Below the pieces are notes generated by a model. That model did no database searches. It was not told the DNA's origin and saw nothing but the letters and a program-made list of their open reading frames with translations. From Aplysia californica (Eukaryota; Mollusca; Gastropoda; Aplysiida; Aplysiidae), in assembly GCF_000002075.1 (NCBI RefSeq), contig NW_004798079.1, positions 226,494 to 290,493 on the forward strand: a stretch of 64,000 nucleotides of DNA, written 5' to 3'. How positions within the stretch are numbered: position 1 is the stretch's first letter; each line of letters begins with the position of its first letter. Of this stretch, positions 13,616 through 22,300 are shown piece by piece. The translations under genes and the position numbers were made by a program.

Positions 13616-16334
13616 AGGAATGAGAAGGGAGTGAAAAGATCGCCATTGAAATTATGTTCTTTGTAATATAGTTAAGCCAATTTTCAGCCTATTGAGCATT
13701 TTCGTACAATTGCACAAAACAAATGTAATTTATTATGATTATTATTATGAACTCCAAAGGATTAGACTATGTAGTTATGGTATGCCTATTCCACTTGCCA
13801 TTCTATAAAGGTCGTATGCATGATTTTATTGCACTGCCATTCTGATTTGAAACTGTCCATTCTAAGGCATAATTTCTTAAATGTTTTTATTGCAGAAAAG
13901 GCGAGGAAATATTTATCACCTACATCGATACCTCCATGCCTAAGACACTGAGGAAAGCTTGGCTCTTCAAGTCGTTCAACTTCTGGTGTCAGTGTAAGCG
14001 ATGTCAGTTTGAGGGCGACACACCGTCGGAATGCACACACTGCCTCAAGAAGGCACCAGAAGACAAGAAATTTGCCGCTTGCGGCAAATGTAAGAGGGCG
14101 TGGTACTGCGGAGCTGCGTGCCAGAAGGCTTCCTGGAAGAACGGACACAAGATTGTCTGTCAGACTCCCCACTCGCAGGTAACTTCACCTGAAAACTACA
14201 CTTTAAAAACGCAGTAAAAGTTGTGTCGAGTTGTCATGTGCTTTCGGCTGACTTGTGACGTGGATAGTAGTTAGTGGTTTACGATTGAGAGGTGTAATGT
14301 CAAGCTTCCAATTTTTTGCCTCTATGCAGTACAGTGCTTCCAATTTTTTAATATTTGACAAAAGTCGGCCGGTTAGCTGGCAGCTGTGTAGTTGTTTTCG
14401 TTTTGTTTTTTTCTTAATTAATTTGAGGAACATTTTTCTTGGGAAATACAGCAATATGCTCTTAATAAGAAAATTCTATTCACTGAAGAGCTTTTGTACA
14501 TAGAGTAATGAATATCTCTGTATCACTTGAATTTGAATTCAAAACAATTTCATTAGGTAGATTGATTGTTTATGATATTTTGGCAAAATAATAAATGAAA
14601 CAGAATGAGTTGTGCTGTTTAGAACAGCTAAAGTTATGGTGACCAGTGTGATTTTCTGCAATGTTTTCCTCTAGCTGTTGGAAGCACTGTGTTTTGTGTG
14701 TATATGATGGTGGATCTTTGATCGCGGTGTGCTTTGAATTTGTTCACCTTGTGTAGATCTATTTTTATTGAAGGGGTTTGCATTTCTTTATTTTCTTCTC
14801 CCTTTCTAGTCTGTCATTGAAGTTAAATGAAAGAACTTATGGTACTAAAATAAAAAATTTTATTTTTGTTTTTTAGTTCAAAAGAATGAAAAGTAAATAA
14901 CGTAACATTACATTTGACTGGCTTATGTTGGTCAAACATTTTTGTTCAATCATAAATGTTGTTGGGATTTCTCCTCTATAGAGATTTAACTTGATTTGAT
15001 TAAAAAACAATTGGAAATATCTTGTAAACGCATCATGACTGATATGTGGTCGCTTTTAAGGACAAGTGGGCTAACCCCGATTTCAGGGGATTCCAGAAAT
15101 CTTGACCAACACTAAAAGTGGACATTGCCTTGCCTGTAGGAGAAGTTTGGTTTCAGTGGTGTGTGTATTTATTTGGTTATAGAGAAAACTGTCCTTGTCT
15201 TTTAAAGAAACTGAACAAGGGGCAAAAACTTTATCTTCGATTTTATCAAAACAGTATTTTTCGGGATAGTCCCCTTGTGCTTAAAAGCGACCATGTGTGT
15301 GGTTTTGTCTGTGAACACAAGCTCGTGTCACGTGTTTAGAACACTGGCTTTGGTAGATTGTGCTCAAGTAGAATGTGAACAAGTGAGTCAGGTGAGAATG
15401 CAGATTTTCCAAAAATAGCTTAGGAAACACGTATGTGTATAAGTATGTGTGTGTGTGGTGCTTCCAGTATCTGTTGTGACAAATAGATATTCTAAATTAT
15501 AAGTATAGGTGTAATTGTTTTAGAAGTACTTGAAAACAGAAAAGTTTAACCAATTTTTGGGGGTTGAATTTCCCTAAAAAATAAAGTTGCCATTTATACT
15601 CTTTTGATGACAAGCCTCACTATGAGTATGAGACTATTTTTTTAAGCTGTACAATTAAAGGGCGAGATGTTCACTGCAATTTGGAGCAGACAAGAGAATA
15701 TAATATATAGCCTGTATATATATGGAAACAAAATGATGTTGCAGAGTCAAAATGAAAGACAACATAAAATTACCCTTGCTAAAGTGATTTCAAAGTGGCG
15801 AAGATTGAAATGGATCTGATCACATGAAGTTTGATTGAGAATATTAGGTAGCTATGTTGAAACAAAGGCGGCTTCATTTTTGTACTAATAATAATTTACC
15901 TTCTGCGCTGCAAAAGAGCGAAATGCTCGCTGTTAAAGGGATTTGAAAACAACAACAACCTTACAGTTATGATACATCAGGTTTAACAGTCCTTAACTTG
16001 ACAATTGTAGCAATGTCATGTATTTAAAAAGTTTCAATTCAATATTGCTTATTGAATATAACTTTTTTTTTATTGCAATTAAAGTAATGTAGATTCCACT
16101 GACAGCTACAATGACAGAATCTAATTTGGATGATATGGTGACATATTAATCAACACTACAACTTTTCTGCTCTAAATACTGAAAGAGACTAACTGCCTAA
16201 ATCTATTAAATGCCTAAATTTGCTGGTAACTTTTTGGGGGTTGATATTTTTGGAGGTCTTATCATGAAATACATAACACTGTATGTTTAATGCAAATATT
16301 TCCTCTATATTTTCAGGCAGTTTTTGATACGTGA
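570..16334 (+). CDS. SET and MYND domain (SMYD-like) protein lysine methyltransferase, 5' end outside window
   Basis: Twelve exons (570-743, 1892-2035, 3107-3200, 4681-4881, 6628-6763, 7552-7672, 9021-9157, 10661-10783, 11755-11977, 13311-13477, 13896-14178, 16317-16334) join through GT-AG introns without a phase break and give 606 residues plus TGA. Residues counted from the first in the window: TPR-like helices about 59-137; SET start GRAVFAKEDIPAGE (198-211); MYND finger 1 with C233, C236, C274, C277, C283, C287, H296, C300; SET core NHSC (478-481) and KGEEIFITYID (508-518); post-SET C538, C540, C543; MYND finger 2 with C553, C556, C569, C572, C578, C582, H591, C595. The family transfers methyl groups from S-adenosylmethionine to lysines of histones or other proteins, in nucleus or cytoplasm. 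The order TPR-like, SET-N, MYND, SET-C, post-SET matches SMYD proteins, but the second MYND is extra, and the usual NHSCxPN reads NHSCLNN. The orthologue is not assigned; substrate unknown. Exons before 570 are missing. Confidence 0.9.
854..1102. mobile_element. TTAA MITE family T1 (piggyBac-like ends)
   Basis: TTAA target duplications bracket inverted ends CCCTATCCGTAC / GTATGGATAGGG over 249 bp. No ORF. Related copies at 10210-10592 and 21861-22104. Confidence 0.75.
1181..1460. mobile_element. TTAA MITE family T2
   Basis: The right end CGGAGATAAAGAG-TTAA and the interior match 12444-12730. The left end (ttctttatccgg) is decayed. Confidence 0.65.
1892..2035 (+). CDS. Gene 1 exon B, TPR-like helices
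   Basis: Acceptor ccttcag, donor gtatga; 48 codons, phase 0-0. The peptide (AYEFFTAERLEEALELMSK, then ITLDPRNLFYRTFRAQ) has the spacing of a TPR helix pair (A-Y/F-L-A-L-DP-N-FR-A). A MITE starts 16 bp after the donor. Confidence 0.85.
2051..2434. mobile_element. MITE family M1 (about 445 bp), copy with internal deletion
   Basis: Imperfect terminal inverted repeats: tgtgaggcagcgtggtgaaa at the left and its complement-like ccaccgcgtcgtgacaca at the right, next to the diagnostic cgctcgtcaa. It starts 16 bp after the exon B donor. Confidence 0.75.
2585..2650. repeat. (TG)n microsatellite
   Basis: Pure tg run of about 45 bp with a degenerate edge. Confidence 0.95.
2686..2722 (+). mobile_element. 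LINE 3'-tail remnant with (TTATC)n
   Basis: ggacaataaagatgtatctt followed by atctta resembles the tails at 285 and 47753. Very short, so weakly supported. Confidence 0.35.
3107..3200 (+). CDS. Gene 1 exon C, TPR-like continuation
   Basis: Acceptor attcttcag, donor gtcagg; 94 nt, phase 0 to 1. Encodes IYFNMSQWPKVIQDYWVIPK and continues the helical repeat of exon B. Confidence 0.8.
3748..3963. mobile_element. MITE family M4
   Basis: Ends ctgacgaaatgagttacttc / gaagtaactggttttgtcag form inverted repeats. The whole 216-bp unit recurs inverted at 60978-61183. Confidence 0.7.
4144..4613 (-). mobile_element. SINE S2, long body, hairpin tail sequence at both ends
   Basis: The left end is the inverted shared tail (ttttacgacgctcgcaactg), followed by the S2 body also found at 32565, 51391 and 56197. 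The right end carries ttatgcagttgcgagcgccg in the opposite sense, so the unit looks as if it has inverted ends. Probably two SINE pieces abutting. Confidence 0.65.
4681..4881 (+). CDS. Gene 1 exon D, TPR end and start of SET
   Basis: Acceptor taattacag, donor gtatgc; 201 nt, phase 1-1. Ends with QFGRAVFAK, the first SET motif. A LINE with an (AAC)n tail begins 22 bp downstream. Confidence 0.88.
4904..5338 (-). mobile_element. Truncated LINE, ORF2 C-terminus, (AAC)n tail
   Basis: The - strand ORF has NQHLNRIGVKQSAACPLCDF followed by ETVEHHLFFC, the zinc-knuckle region after RNase H/RT in Jockey/I-like LINEs. The (GTT)n at 4904-4965 is its tail. A 10-bp target duplication gcaagaaatt lies at 4894-4903 and 5339-5348. 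5' truncated. Confidence 0.8.
5568..5740. mobile_element. TTAA MITE family T5
   Basis: TTAA-CACTTTGCAGTCAC at the left and GTGACTGCAAAAGTG-TTAA at the right; 173 bp, no ORF, single copy here. Confidence 0.75.
5953..6102 (+). mobile_element. SINE S1, A-type tail
   Basis: Head gtgggtggttggcgggtgctct, body ctatctccccttcttg, tail hairpin ggcactt/aagtgct then gtaaaacc and ttactaaaac. Some head sequence is missing. Confidence 0.75.
6158..6602. mobile_element. MITE family M1
   Basis: Full-length 445-bp copy with both inverted ends. It ends 25 bp before exon E. Confidence 0.78.
6628..6763 (+). CDS. Gene 1 exon E, SET-N and first MYND cysteines
   Basis: Acceptor tttttgccag, donor gtgaga; 136 nt, phase 1 to 2. 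Encodes EDIPAGETVMMDIP and the first zinc pair CANC (233-236). A MITE ends 25 bp upstream of the exon. Confidence 0.9.
6837..6976 (+). mobile_element. SINE S1, 5' truncated
   Basis: Begins at aaacatctattgtcc and ends with the tail hairpin region and (CTAAAA)n. Confidence 0.72.
7016..7050. mobile_element. MITE M1 end fragment
   Basis: gcacctggttccatggcgtc then ctgacaca matches the right end of M1 only. Confidence 0.5.
7203..7449. mobile_element. MITE family M2
   Basis: Inverted ends tggtcacttttaaggacaag / cttgtctctaaaagtgacca; 247 bp. Sister copies at 15047, 34134, 49950 and 58671. Confidence 0.75.
7552..7672 (+). CDS. Gene 1 exon F, MYND finger 1 core
   Basis: Acceptor ttttttgcag, donor gtgagt; 121 nt, phase 2 to 0. 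Encodes WCEHCGKERYCSNICKNE, the central cysteines of MYND finger 1. A loop of 37 residues separates the first and second CxxC pairs, longer than usual for MYND. Confidence 0.9.
7736..7934 (-). mobile_element. LINE C-terminal fragment (GRPxxxWEDNI type)
   Basis: The - strand peptide ILQGSVQGKKSRGRPKKSWE, then DNIKEWTG, is the usual end of many non-LTR ORF2 proteins. The related copy at 11307-11580 is on the + strand. Confidence 0.75.
7954..8392. mobile_element. MITE family M1
   Basis: Ends tacgatgtggtggaatcaag and cacctggtttcaccgcaccg. It abuts the LINE fragment ending at 7934. Confidence 0.7.
8535..8993 (+). mobile_element. SINE S3, tRNA-derived head, shared hairpin tail
   Basis: The B-box-like gggttcgaatg near 8540, a body matching 55640-56080 (gatctacacctagccttct, cacattaaaggtccc) and the tail gcgctcatttgaccttatgc with gagcgccgtaaaac. 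It ends 27 bp before exon G. Confidence 0.72.
9021..9157 (+). CDS. Gene 1 exon G, end of MYND 1
   Basis: Acceptor ccttttccag, donor gtaaca; 137 nt, phase 0 to 2. YHRVIC supplies H296 and C300, closing MYND finger 1. The acceptor lies only 27 bp beyond the 3' end of a SINE (8535-8993). Confidence 0.88.
9297..9448 (+). mobile_element. SINE S1, A-type tail, head truncated
   Basis: gtttgcttcttgtttcctat through gcacttctatgacc and ttgcaagtgccctaaaac. Confidence 0.72.
9749..9926. mobile_element. MITE family M3
   Basis: Inverted ends tgtctctgcggttttatgc / gcatagaaccacggggaca, AT-rich interior; 178 bp. Sister copy at 28045-28223. Confidence 0.7.
10210..10592. mobile_element. TTAA MITE T1 with head triplicated
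   Basis: Same family as 854-1102. The left 67 bp, each beginning TTAACCCTATCC, occurs three times in tandem (starts 10210, 10277, 10344). Confidence 0.75.
10661..10783 (+). CDS. Gene 1 exon H, helical SET insert
   Basis: Acceptor aaatccaaag (weak pyrimidine tract), donor gtcaga; 123 nt, phase 2-2. The peptide begins SPMILVKIWANIASQVRTMM, typical of the SET-I helical insert of SMYD proteins. Confidence 0.8.
11307..11580 (+). mobile_element. LINE 3' end, ORF2 C-terminus and (GAA)n tail
   Basis: The + strand peptide contains KLKWYGHVTRSTGLAKTILQ and RWEDNITEWTG, a standard non-LTR C-terminus. The tail is gatgaagaagaagaaga. Confidence 0.78.
11631..11721. mobile_element. TTAA MITE family T3 (91 bp)
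   Basis: cacttta.cgcctcatctcgccg at the left, ggcaaagtg-gTTAA at the right. Copies at 20427 and 47042. It ends 33 bp before exon I. Confidence 0.68.
11755..11977 (+). CDS. Gene 1 exon I, SET insert
   Basis: Acceptor taaccccag, donor gtaagg; 223 nt, phase 2 to 0. Begins RFIAFGTMPAMQRMPHALP and ends NNIKDDLRG. A 91-bp TTAA-type MITE (11631-11721) ends 33 bp upstream of the exon. Confidence 0.85.
12444..12730. mobile_element. TTAA MITE family T2, full copy
   Basis: TTAA-CTCTTTATCTCCG / CGGAGATAAAGAG-TTAA, 13-bp perfect inverted ends, 287 bp. Confidence 0.8.
13311..13477 (+). CDS. Gene 1 exon J, SET catalytic NHSC
   Basis: Acceptor ttgttccaag, donor gtgaga; 167 nt, phase 0 to 2. Contains CSNHSCLNNAE, the cofactor and pseudoknot motif of SET domains, with Asn where most SMYDs have Pro. 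Confidence 0.92.
13536..13620. repeat. (GA)n-rich microsatellite
   Basis: agagagag-type purine run in the intron between exons J and K. Confidence 0.9.
13896..14178 (+). CDS. Gene 1 exon K, SET C-end, post-SET and second MYND finger
   Basis: Acceptor ttattgcag, donor gtaact; 283 nt, phase 2 to 0. KKGEEIFITYID holds the SET tyrosine. WCQCKRC is the post-SET zinc site. CTHC, CGKC, WYCGAAC and GHKIVC form a full MYND finger. Confidence 0.92.
15047..15293. mobile_element. MITE family M2, full copy
   Basis: Ends tggtcgcttttaaggacaag / cttgtgcttaaaagcgacca; 247 bp, inverted relative to 7203. Confidence 0.78.
15904..15962 (+). mobile_element. LINE 3'-end fragment with (AAC)n tail
   Basis: ctgcgctgcaaaagagcgaa then gggatttgaaaacaacaaca matches the 3' end of the LINE at 31534-31855. 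Confidence 0.6.
16317..16334 (+). CDS. Gene 1 last coding exon L with stop
   Basis: Acceptor atattttcag in an AT-rich setting, then five codons (AVFDT) and TGA in phase. The exon is tiny, so it rests on the splice signal and frame only. If the intron after 14178 were retained, the protein would end after about 12 other residues (stop near 14215). Confidence 0.6.
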   Translation, partial: AVFDT

Positions 16335-18977
16335 TTTTCCTGCTTGCTGCCCGTGGATGTGTGCAGTGTTGCCCCGCCCCGTTTCCTGCTTCCCTCCACC
16401 CCCCACCATGAACCTGAGCCCTGTCCTCCCCCTCCCCTCCCCCTCCCCCTCCCCCTTATGACACCTTTAATCAGTGTTTTAGTTCACTTCATCAGTTGTA
16501 TAACACTGGAAAGAAAAATTATTTATGCTCCCTGTCTCAAAGAAAATACATCATCTGTGTCTGACTCTAACTGATTATTGTAACTGCCAAATTAGATTAA
16601 ACAATTTTTTTGGTCTTAACTTATTTATTCAAAACTGAAATTACAATTGGTGTTATTATAATTAGTAAAAATGATAATCTACTGAAAAGTTTGAACAATT
16701 CTGGCATATAATGAAACAGAAAATTACGTTTTGTTCCACTCTTCTGAAAATCCGCGTCAGACATCGATGGTATATGGTATCCCCTAATTGCGACCTGGTA
16801 CTGTTAGGGTTTTCACAATTAATGTATTCCATATGAAAATGTTGTCCCTTTTTTTACCCAGTGTTATACACCTGACAAAATGTGCCCTTTATAGCCCAGT
16901 TTAGATTATATGACCTGGTCACCCCAACATACCTACCAGTTCCTAGCAACCAGCTCCCTCGTGACTCCTTCGTCCCACTCCTGGCCTTTGAAAAGGGAAA
17001 AATGTAGGATGCAAAAGCGCTGAGAAACTAGAAACTTGATCGAACATAAGAGTTGCCCTTATAACTAGGACCAGCTGCCTTCCACCTGAAGCTCCTCTTT
17101 TTCTTTCAAATCAGTTGATCGGCCTATTAGAGTAGAAGTAATAGGGAAAACAAATAATACATTTATATGACTCTTCAGTTATTTTTTAAAAAGCAGCTAC
17201 TGAACATCTTGGATGGACATACAACATCAGCACCTTTTACCATCTCAAAATGAACCATGCAGGAAGCTACATTTCCATTTATTAAACCATTCATCTCAAT
17301 CTGAAAGAAGATTTTAGGCAGCTGATTCTTGGGGCGTCTCGTACAGATGGATTTGCGATATTTTCATTAGTCACTCGACTGCAATGAAATCAAATACTCT
17401 ACGTGTTATTCAATGCTTTCAGGAGAATTGTTAAAAATTATTCCAGGACAATGCAGCATTTGCAATTTTCTTCTTTTCAAAGGCTGGAGGTGATGCCCCT
17501 TAGATGTGTGTTTTCCCATTCCCAGATCCTTCAATTTAGTTCCTTAGAGTTTGCTTTTGCCATGAAAATTTGTTGAATTTGCCCTTTCCCGAATCCCAAA
17601 TAGTGTCCTTTGTAGAGAATTTGATCCATGTCATGAGTGAGAATCGCTTTCACACAAGAAGAACAATTTGCAAACTTTTTTGAAATTTCAAAATGAGGCT
17701 GCAACATAGTGAATTGCAAGCTCCAAGATTACTAATTTTACTCAAAGCCTTTAACAGAATATCGGGGGAAAAAAACACAACTGAAAACTGTAAGAGAGCA
17801 AATCGTTTATAATCTTTTGTAAGATGATTCACACTCAAAAAAGCATTGCCATCATGGCTGTTTCAATGTGGATAGTTGATAGTAGCATCGTTGTCCAAAG
17901 ATGATTTAATGTTAGATATAGCTTTTTTAGAACATTTTGATTGTCATGCTTTGTAATGATCATTGTTTTAAAATTACTTTGTAAAATCGACTGTTTCTTT
18001 GTTAGATTGGGATCATTATCAGTTTTTTTCTTGTCCATTTGCATTGATACAGCTCAAGGTAAGTTCATAATCAGTGGTTTTAAATAGCAGGAATTCCCAC
18101 AACAAAGAATTGAGACAGACGGTTTATTGAGCTGTAGGTTTATGAAGCGCGGTATTTTACTGCTCGTTGGAAAAATACAGCCATTCTGGCGTTAGAATTA
18201 ACCCTGATAAAGTAAGCGCAAATTATAAAGTAAATACAACTAGGTCAGGGATAGTCATTCTTATAGAAAAAATTGTCTGGCTAGCTTGAGAACAGAGAAG
18301 ACTGTCTATTTTGCATTCGATGTAAATCCCGTCCAACAAGGATAACTTTAACTAGAACCCATTGTTGATAGATAGACAAATATGTTCATCGCATCTATAA
18401 TTCGGGTGAACCGGTAACGAAAAATAAAAGAGATATCACTTGTAGAATGACAAATTGTACGAGCTATAAGCTATTCGTGATTCCGAGATTTCTGTATTTG
18501 TTTCATCTGAGCCCAACTGTAAGTAACGAGTAAAACATTTTGTTTCTGTAATTTGTCCCTTGTTGGATCCTTAATATGTTGGGTATTTTTTTAAATTACC
18601 GCGCAGCAAAAATTCTCAAATACAGCTGTCTTCTCAACATCTTTATGGTACGTAGATTATATAATTTGCCAAAGTTGAAGGTCCTGCCGTTATGTCAATT
18701 AACATGACAATTTTTGACAGCCACTAATTTAGAATAGGGTTTAGTTCAAGTGAAATGTTTTAACATCAAGATACTTTTTTATCACTCCTCATGAAACTTT
18801 ACATTTGAAATAACAATATACCTTACGTAACAGCAGGATATGTGCTTCTAATGTAACCTGTGATAAAAGCTCACATTTTGTTCTAGTTTCATACCATGCC
18901 TACCTCTTATTTATTTGTTCCCCTTACTTGCCAACCCTTGCCCTGATACTTTAAATATCTCATTTGTCCCTTTTCCC
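16335..18977 (+). other. Gene 1 3' UTR and downstream unassigned sequence
   Basis: After the TGA there is a C-rich stretch with CCCCTCCCC runs (16368-16456), then AT-rich DNA. A weak ATTAAA lies at 16596 and an AATAAA near 18424. No exon, domain or repeat family was recognised here. Confidence 0.4.
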
Positions 18978-18978
18978 C

Positions 18979-19416
18979 GTGCCCTCCATTGACCTCTCAC
19001 CCTTACACAATTCCCCTCTCAGTCCCCAAGCCTTCCATTGACCTCTCACCCTTACACAATTCCCCTCTCAGTCCCCATGCCTTCCATTGACCTCTCACCC
19101 TTACACAATTCCCCTCTCAGTCCCCAAGCCTTCCATTGACCTCTCACCCTCACACAATTCCCCTCTCAGTCCCCATGCCTTCCATTGACCTCTCACCCTT
19201 ACACAATTCCCCTCTCAGTCCCCATGCCTTCCATTGACCTCTCACCATTACACAATTCCCCTCTCAGTCCCCAAGCCTTCCATTGACCTCTCACCCTACA
19301 CAATTTCCCTCTGAGTCCCAATGCCTTCCATTGACCTCTCACCCTTACACCATTTCCCTCTCAGTCCCAATGCCTTCCATTGACCCGTCAACCTTACACA
19401 CAATTTCCCTGTCAGG
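18979..19416. repeat. 49-bp minisatellite, about 9 copies
   Basis: Unit begins ccttccattgacctctcacc and ends ctcagtccccaag. Spacing is close to 49 bp and the outer units are more diverged. Confidence 0.85.
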
Positions 19417-19579
19417 TTTTTATTTACTCGTTTTTGTTTTTACCCTGAGATATACTTAACCTTTTTTTTAGTTAAAACATTCCTTTGTTTTTTGTTTACC
19501 CCCTAAAAATTCCTTCAACCCTGCTCACAGCTATCTCCTTTAAGTCAGGCTTGCTTCATGAACTTAATAGAGGTTGGGT

Positions 19580-19650
19580 TTTTTTGCTGTTGTTTGTTGT
19601 TTTTTGTTGTTGTTGTTGTTGTTGTTGTTGTTTTGTTGTTGTTTTTTTTT
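19580..19650. repeat. (GTT)n microsatellite
   Basis: ttgttgttgttg followed by T and G runs. Confidence 0.9.
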
Positions 19651-20105
19651 GGGGGGGCGAATCTAAAGTTTGTTTCAAGCTCAAAGTAAGCAAGCTGTGT
19701 TATGTCGAAATGTATTTCATCATTTGTAGTAAATTGTTGGGGGGGGGGGGGGGGGGTTACATTCACCTAAACACATTATAGAGATCATCTCAAAGAAGCA
19801 AGTCTGTCTCTCTTCAGTTTTCCCAAACCTGTCATTTACTGAAAATAAATTATTTTGTGCGTGCAGCTAAAAGAGATAAAATAGAAGTCCGTGAGGCAGA
19901 GATGACGTAAGCTACTGATGTATCCAGCGCTGGAAATCTCAAGTGCCAATCGTCAAAAGTTATCGAAACATGATCCATCACTGTTGGTTTGTCATTACAT
20001 AAAGCAAGAAAGAAAAAAAAAAACTCTGAGCATCTTCCCAGATCAGTTTTCTTCATATAATGTGAACCTCATATGTAAGCAGACATTCTGAGCAATGAAA
20101 CATTT

Positions 20106-20632
20106 GAGTGATGCCACCATGGAATCGGGTGCTCATCAATTTGTATGGTTTATGGCATAGTTATTGGTATCATCTTAAAGCCTGTTCGCTTGCCTTGTTT
20201 TTGATGAAAAGAATACCCATCTATATTGAATAGAAGTCGAGATATTTGCGATTGAAGGAGGTGGGAATCACCTGGTGTCAGAATTGAAAATTATCAAGAA
20301 AATGACCGCCAAACTTGGTAATTTACAAAGCTTAAGTGTCCTTGGAAACTGCAAAATTTACAGTTTTGTGTCTTTGGTCAACATTTTTCAATAAAATCCA
20401 CACAGAAATGTGTTCTTAAATGGGCATTAACACTTTGCCGCCTCATCTCACCAATCGGCGATGTTTACCGCCCAGTCTCTTTGGATTTACTGAGCCGTGT
20501 GACAGCAAAGTTTTAAAGGATTTGAGCCCAAAATGAAAAATCCAATAAAAATTGTCAGATGGGCAGCAAAATGTCAAATTCTAAGAATTCATTGTTTCGA
20601 TGAGCGCCTGATTCCACCATGATGACAAACAC
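20106..20632. mobile_element. MITE M1 with nested TTAA MITE T3
   Basis: M1 ends at both sides (atgccaccatggaatcgggt, cctgattccaccatgatgac) with a T3 element inserted at 20427-20516. Confidence 0.7.
20427..20516. mobile_element. TTAA MITE T3 nested in M1
   Basis: TTAA-cactttgccgcctcatctca ... cagcaaagtt-TTAA. Sister M1 copies lack it, so it is a later insertion. Confidence 0.75.
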
Positions 20633-20829
20633 ATTATATTTTTATTTTAAAAGCGGAGAGATATTATTTTCAGTAGATGAAATTTTCCTTTTTATTCTTG
20701 AAAGTTACGTTTCTCTGATTTTTCTGTTTATCCCTTTCTGTATAATGTAGATCTACTGTTTCCAATTTTAGACCCCAGGTTACAGCTGTTGTTAGTGTCT
20801 CATATATATACAATATAATATATATGTTA

Positions 20830-21040
20830 TAATTTGATCTGTCCATCCTTGTTTGATCCACAAATCCTTTACCTGTTTGATCCATCCATCCTGTATGTGC
20901 ATAATCCAACCATCCTTTATGTATCCATTCATCCTTATTTTACCTGTTTGATCCATCCACCCTTTACCTGTCTGATCCTTCTAGCTTCACCTTTACCAGG
21001 TACATGTCTTATCCACTCATCCTTTTGATGTTGGATCCTT
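20830..21040 (+). repeat. Degenerate tandem repeat of GATCCATCCATCCTTTACCTG type
   Basis: Irregular units with tttgatccatccatcc and ctttacctgt spaced 20-30 bp apart. Confidence 0.6.
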
Positions 21041-21188
21041 CCCTCCTTCCCGTTGTTCCGTGGGGAAACGTGTAATGGCCTGAAGAAAAAGCGTTTTTTC
21101 TCTCAGTTACTGGCTGAAAGTTAAAGGCATATAATAGTCCAACTGCTTTTTTAGTTTTTTAAAATTTCCTTGTTTTAAAGAGAGGGTG

Positions 21189-21441
21189 CAGTGGCGGTGC
21201 GGTTAGTGTGCTCATCTCCAAAGCGGAAAGTCCGGGTTTGAACCTTGGTTCGGACACAGATTTTTTTCGCCCCCTCCTGCCCACCTAGCAGTAATGGGTA
21301 CCTGACTTCGAGTTGGGGGAGTAAAGGCGGCATGGAAAGGAACTGGCCACCCTACCACAATATGTCGAAGGCCCAGAAAGTTGTCTCACTAACAAGGCTA
21401 TCCCCGATGTCCGGATTGAATGTGGGAACAACTTTTTTATT
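21189..21441 (+). mobile_element. tRNA-derived SINE S4
   Basis: A-box-like gtgcggttagtgtgctc and B-box-like gggtttgaacc stand 30 bp apart, followed by a body ending gtgggaacaacttttttatt. A partial copy lies at 29722-29808. Confidence 0.7.
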
Positions 21442-21860
21442 TTAAAGTTTGCAGTGTAAAAATTTTGTTCGTGTCTGATATAGGCCTATTAGTAAACAGA
21501 CTTTTGCTTATTTTAGATGAAGAATGAAAGGAGAGAAGAATTTTAGAAAAAGAATTTGACAGAGACTATTATTTCTCTGTAAATGTTTTGGCAAAGCTGC
21601 ATATCTTCCTAATCCATTTCAAAGGGTTTTCCGATAAAATCGTTATTAGAATAAAGACATCAAATGACATCTTACACCATGGTTTCGTACTATTTCATTA
21701 TTTCCTTCCAAGGTTCTAATTCAAATTGAAAAATGATAAATGCTCAAGCCATGGTTCTTGGGAACACTCTTTTTCTTCAACTTCTCAAAACTTTTTTAAA
21801 ATAACTTCAGCGCTTGTGAAATGACACAGATGATAAGTGATGTGCTGAATTGAAATGGAG

Positions 21861-22104
21861 ACACTATCCATAGGTCGTGTTTTACTATCGTATCCATACG
21901 ACGTGGGGAACTCTGTGCCACCACTTTCAAAGAGGAAATTTACTCGTTAATCCGATCCGTACGCTTTGCATAGCAGTCTGTCAAAATGATTTTTTGAGAA
22001 ATACTAAAAGTTTCAAAGAGATCTTCGTACTAGAAGTATTCTAAAATGTGAAGAATACAACGCCGCGGGAGCAAAATTACCCCAGGGCGTACAGATAGGG
22101 TTAA
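21861..22104. mobile_element. TTAA MITE T1, left end decayed
   Basis: Interior matches 854-1102; right end CGTACAGATAGGG-TTAA. Confidence 0.68.
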
Positions 22105-22167
22105 GCTGGTTTTTCCCAGGCCACTGCACGATTGGGAAGAAGACGTATGAATTGTTTCTTCTTCCTT

Positions 22168-22300
22168 TCCTCTTCTTCCACCTCCCCCCCCCCACCCCAA
22201 ATCTTTTCCTCTCCCCTTCCTTTCCTCACCTTCCTTTCCTCACCTCCCCCTTCCCCCCCACCCCAAATCTTTTCCTTCCCTTTCTTTCCTACCCCTTGCA
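22168..22300 (+). repeat. Pyrimidine-rich tract with internal duplication
   Basis: ccaccccaaatcttttcct occurs twice within a 130-bp C/T-rich stretch. Confidence 0.6.

Noticed and set aside
17531-18044. Cluster of short - strand ORFs
   Set aside because: AT-rich, no domain, no consistent splice sites; chance frames.
18979-19416. Regular repeats resembling a CRISPR array
   Set aside because: Units are contiguous 49-bp repeats without unique spacers, in animal DNA; a minisatellite.
21189-21270. tRNA-like sequence with A- and B-box
   Set aside because: No complete cloverleaf and it continues into a SINE body; treated as a SINE head.
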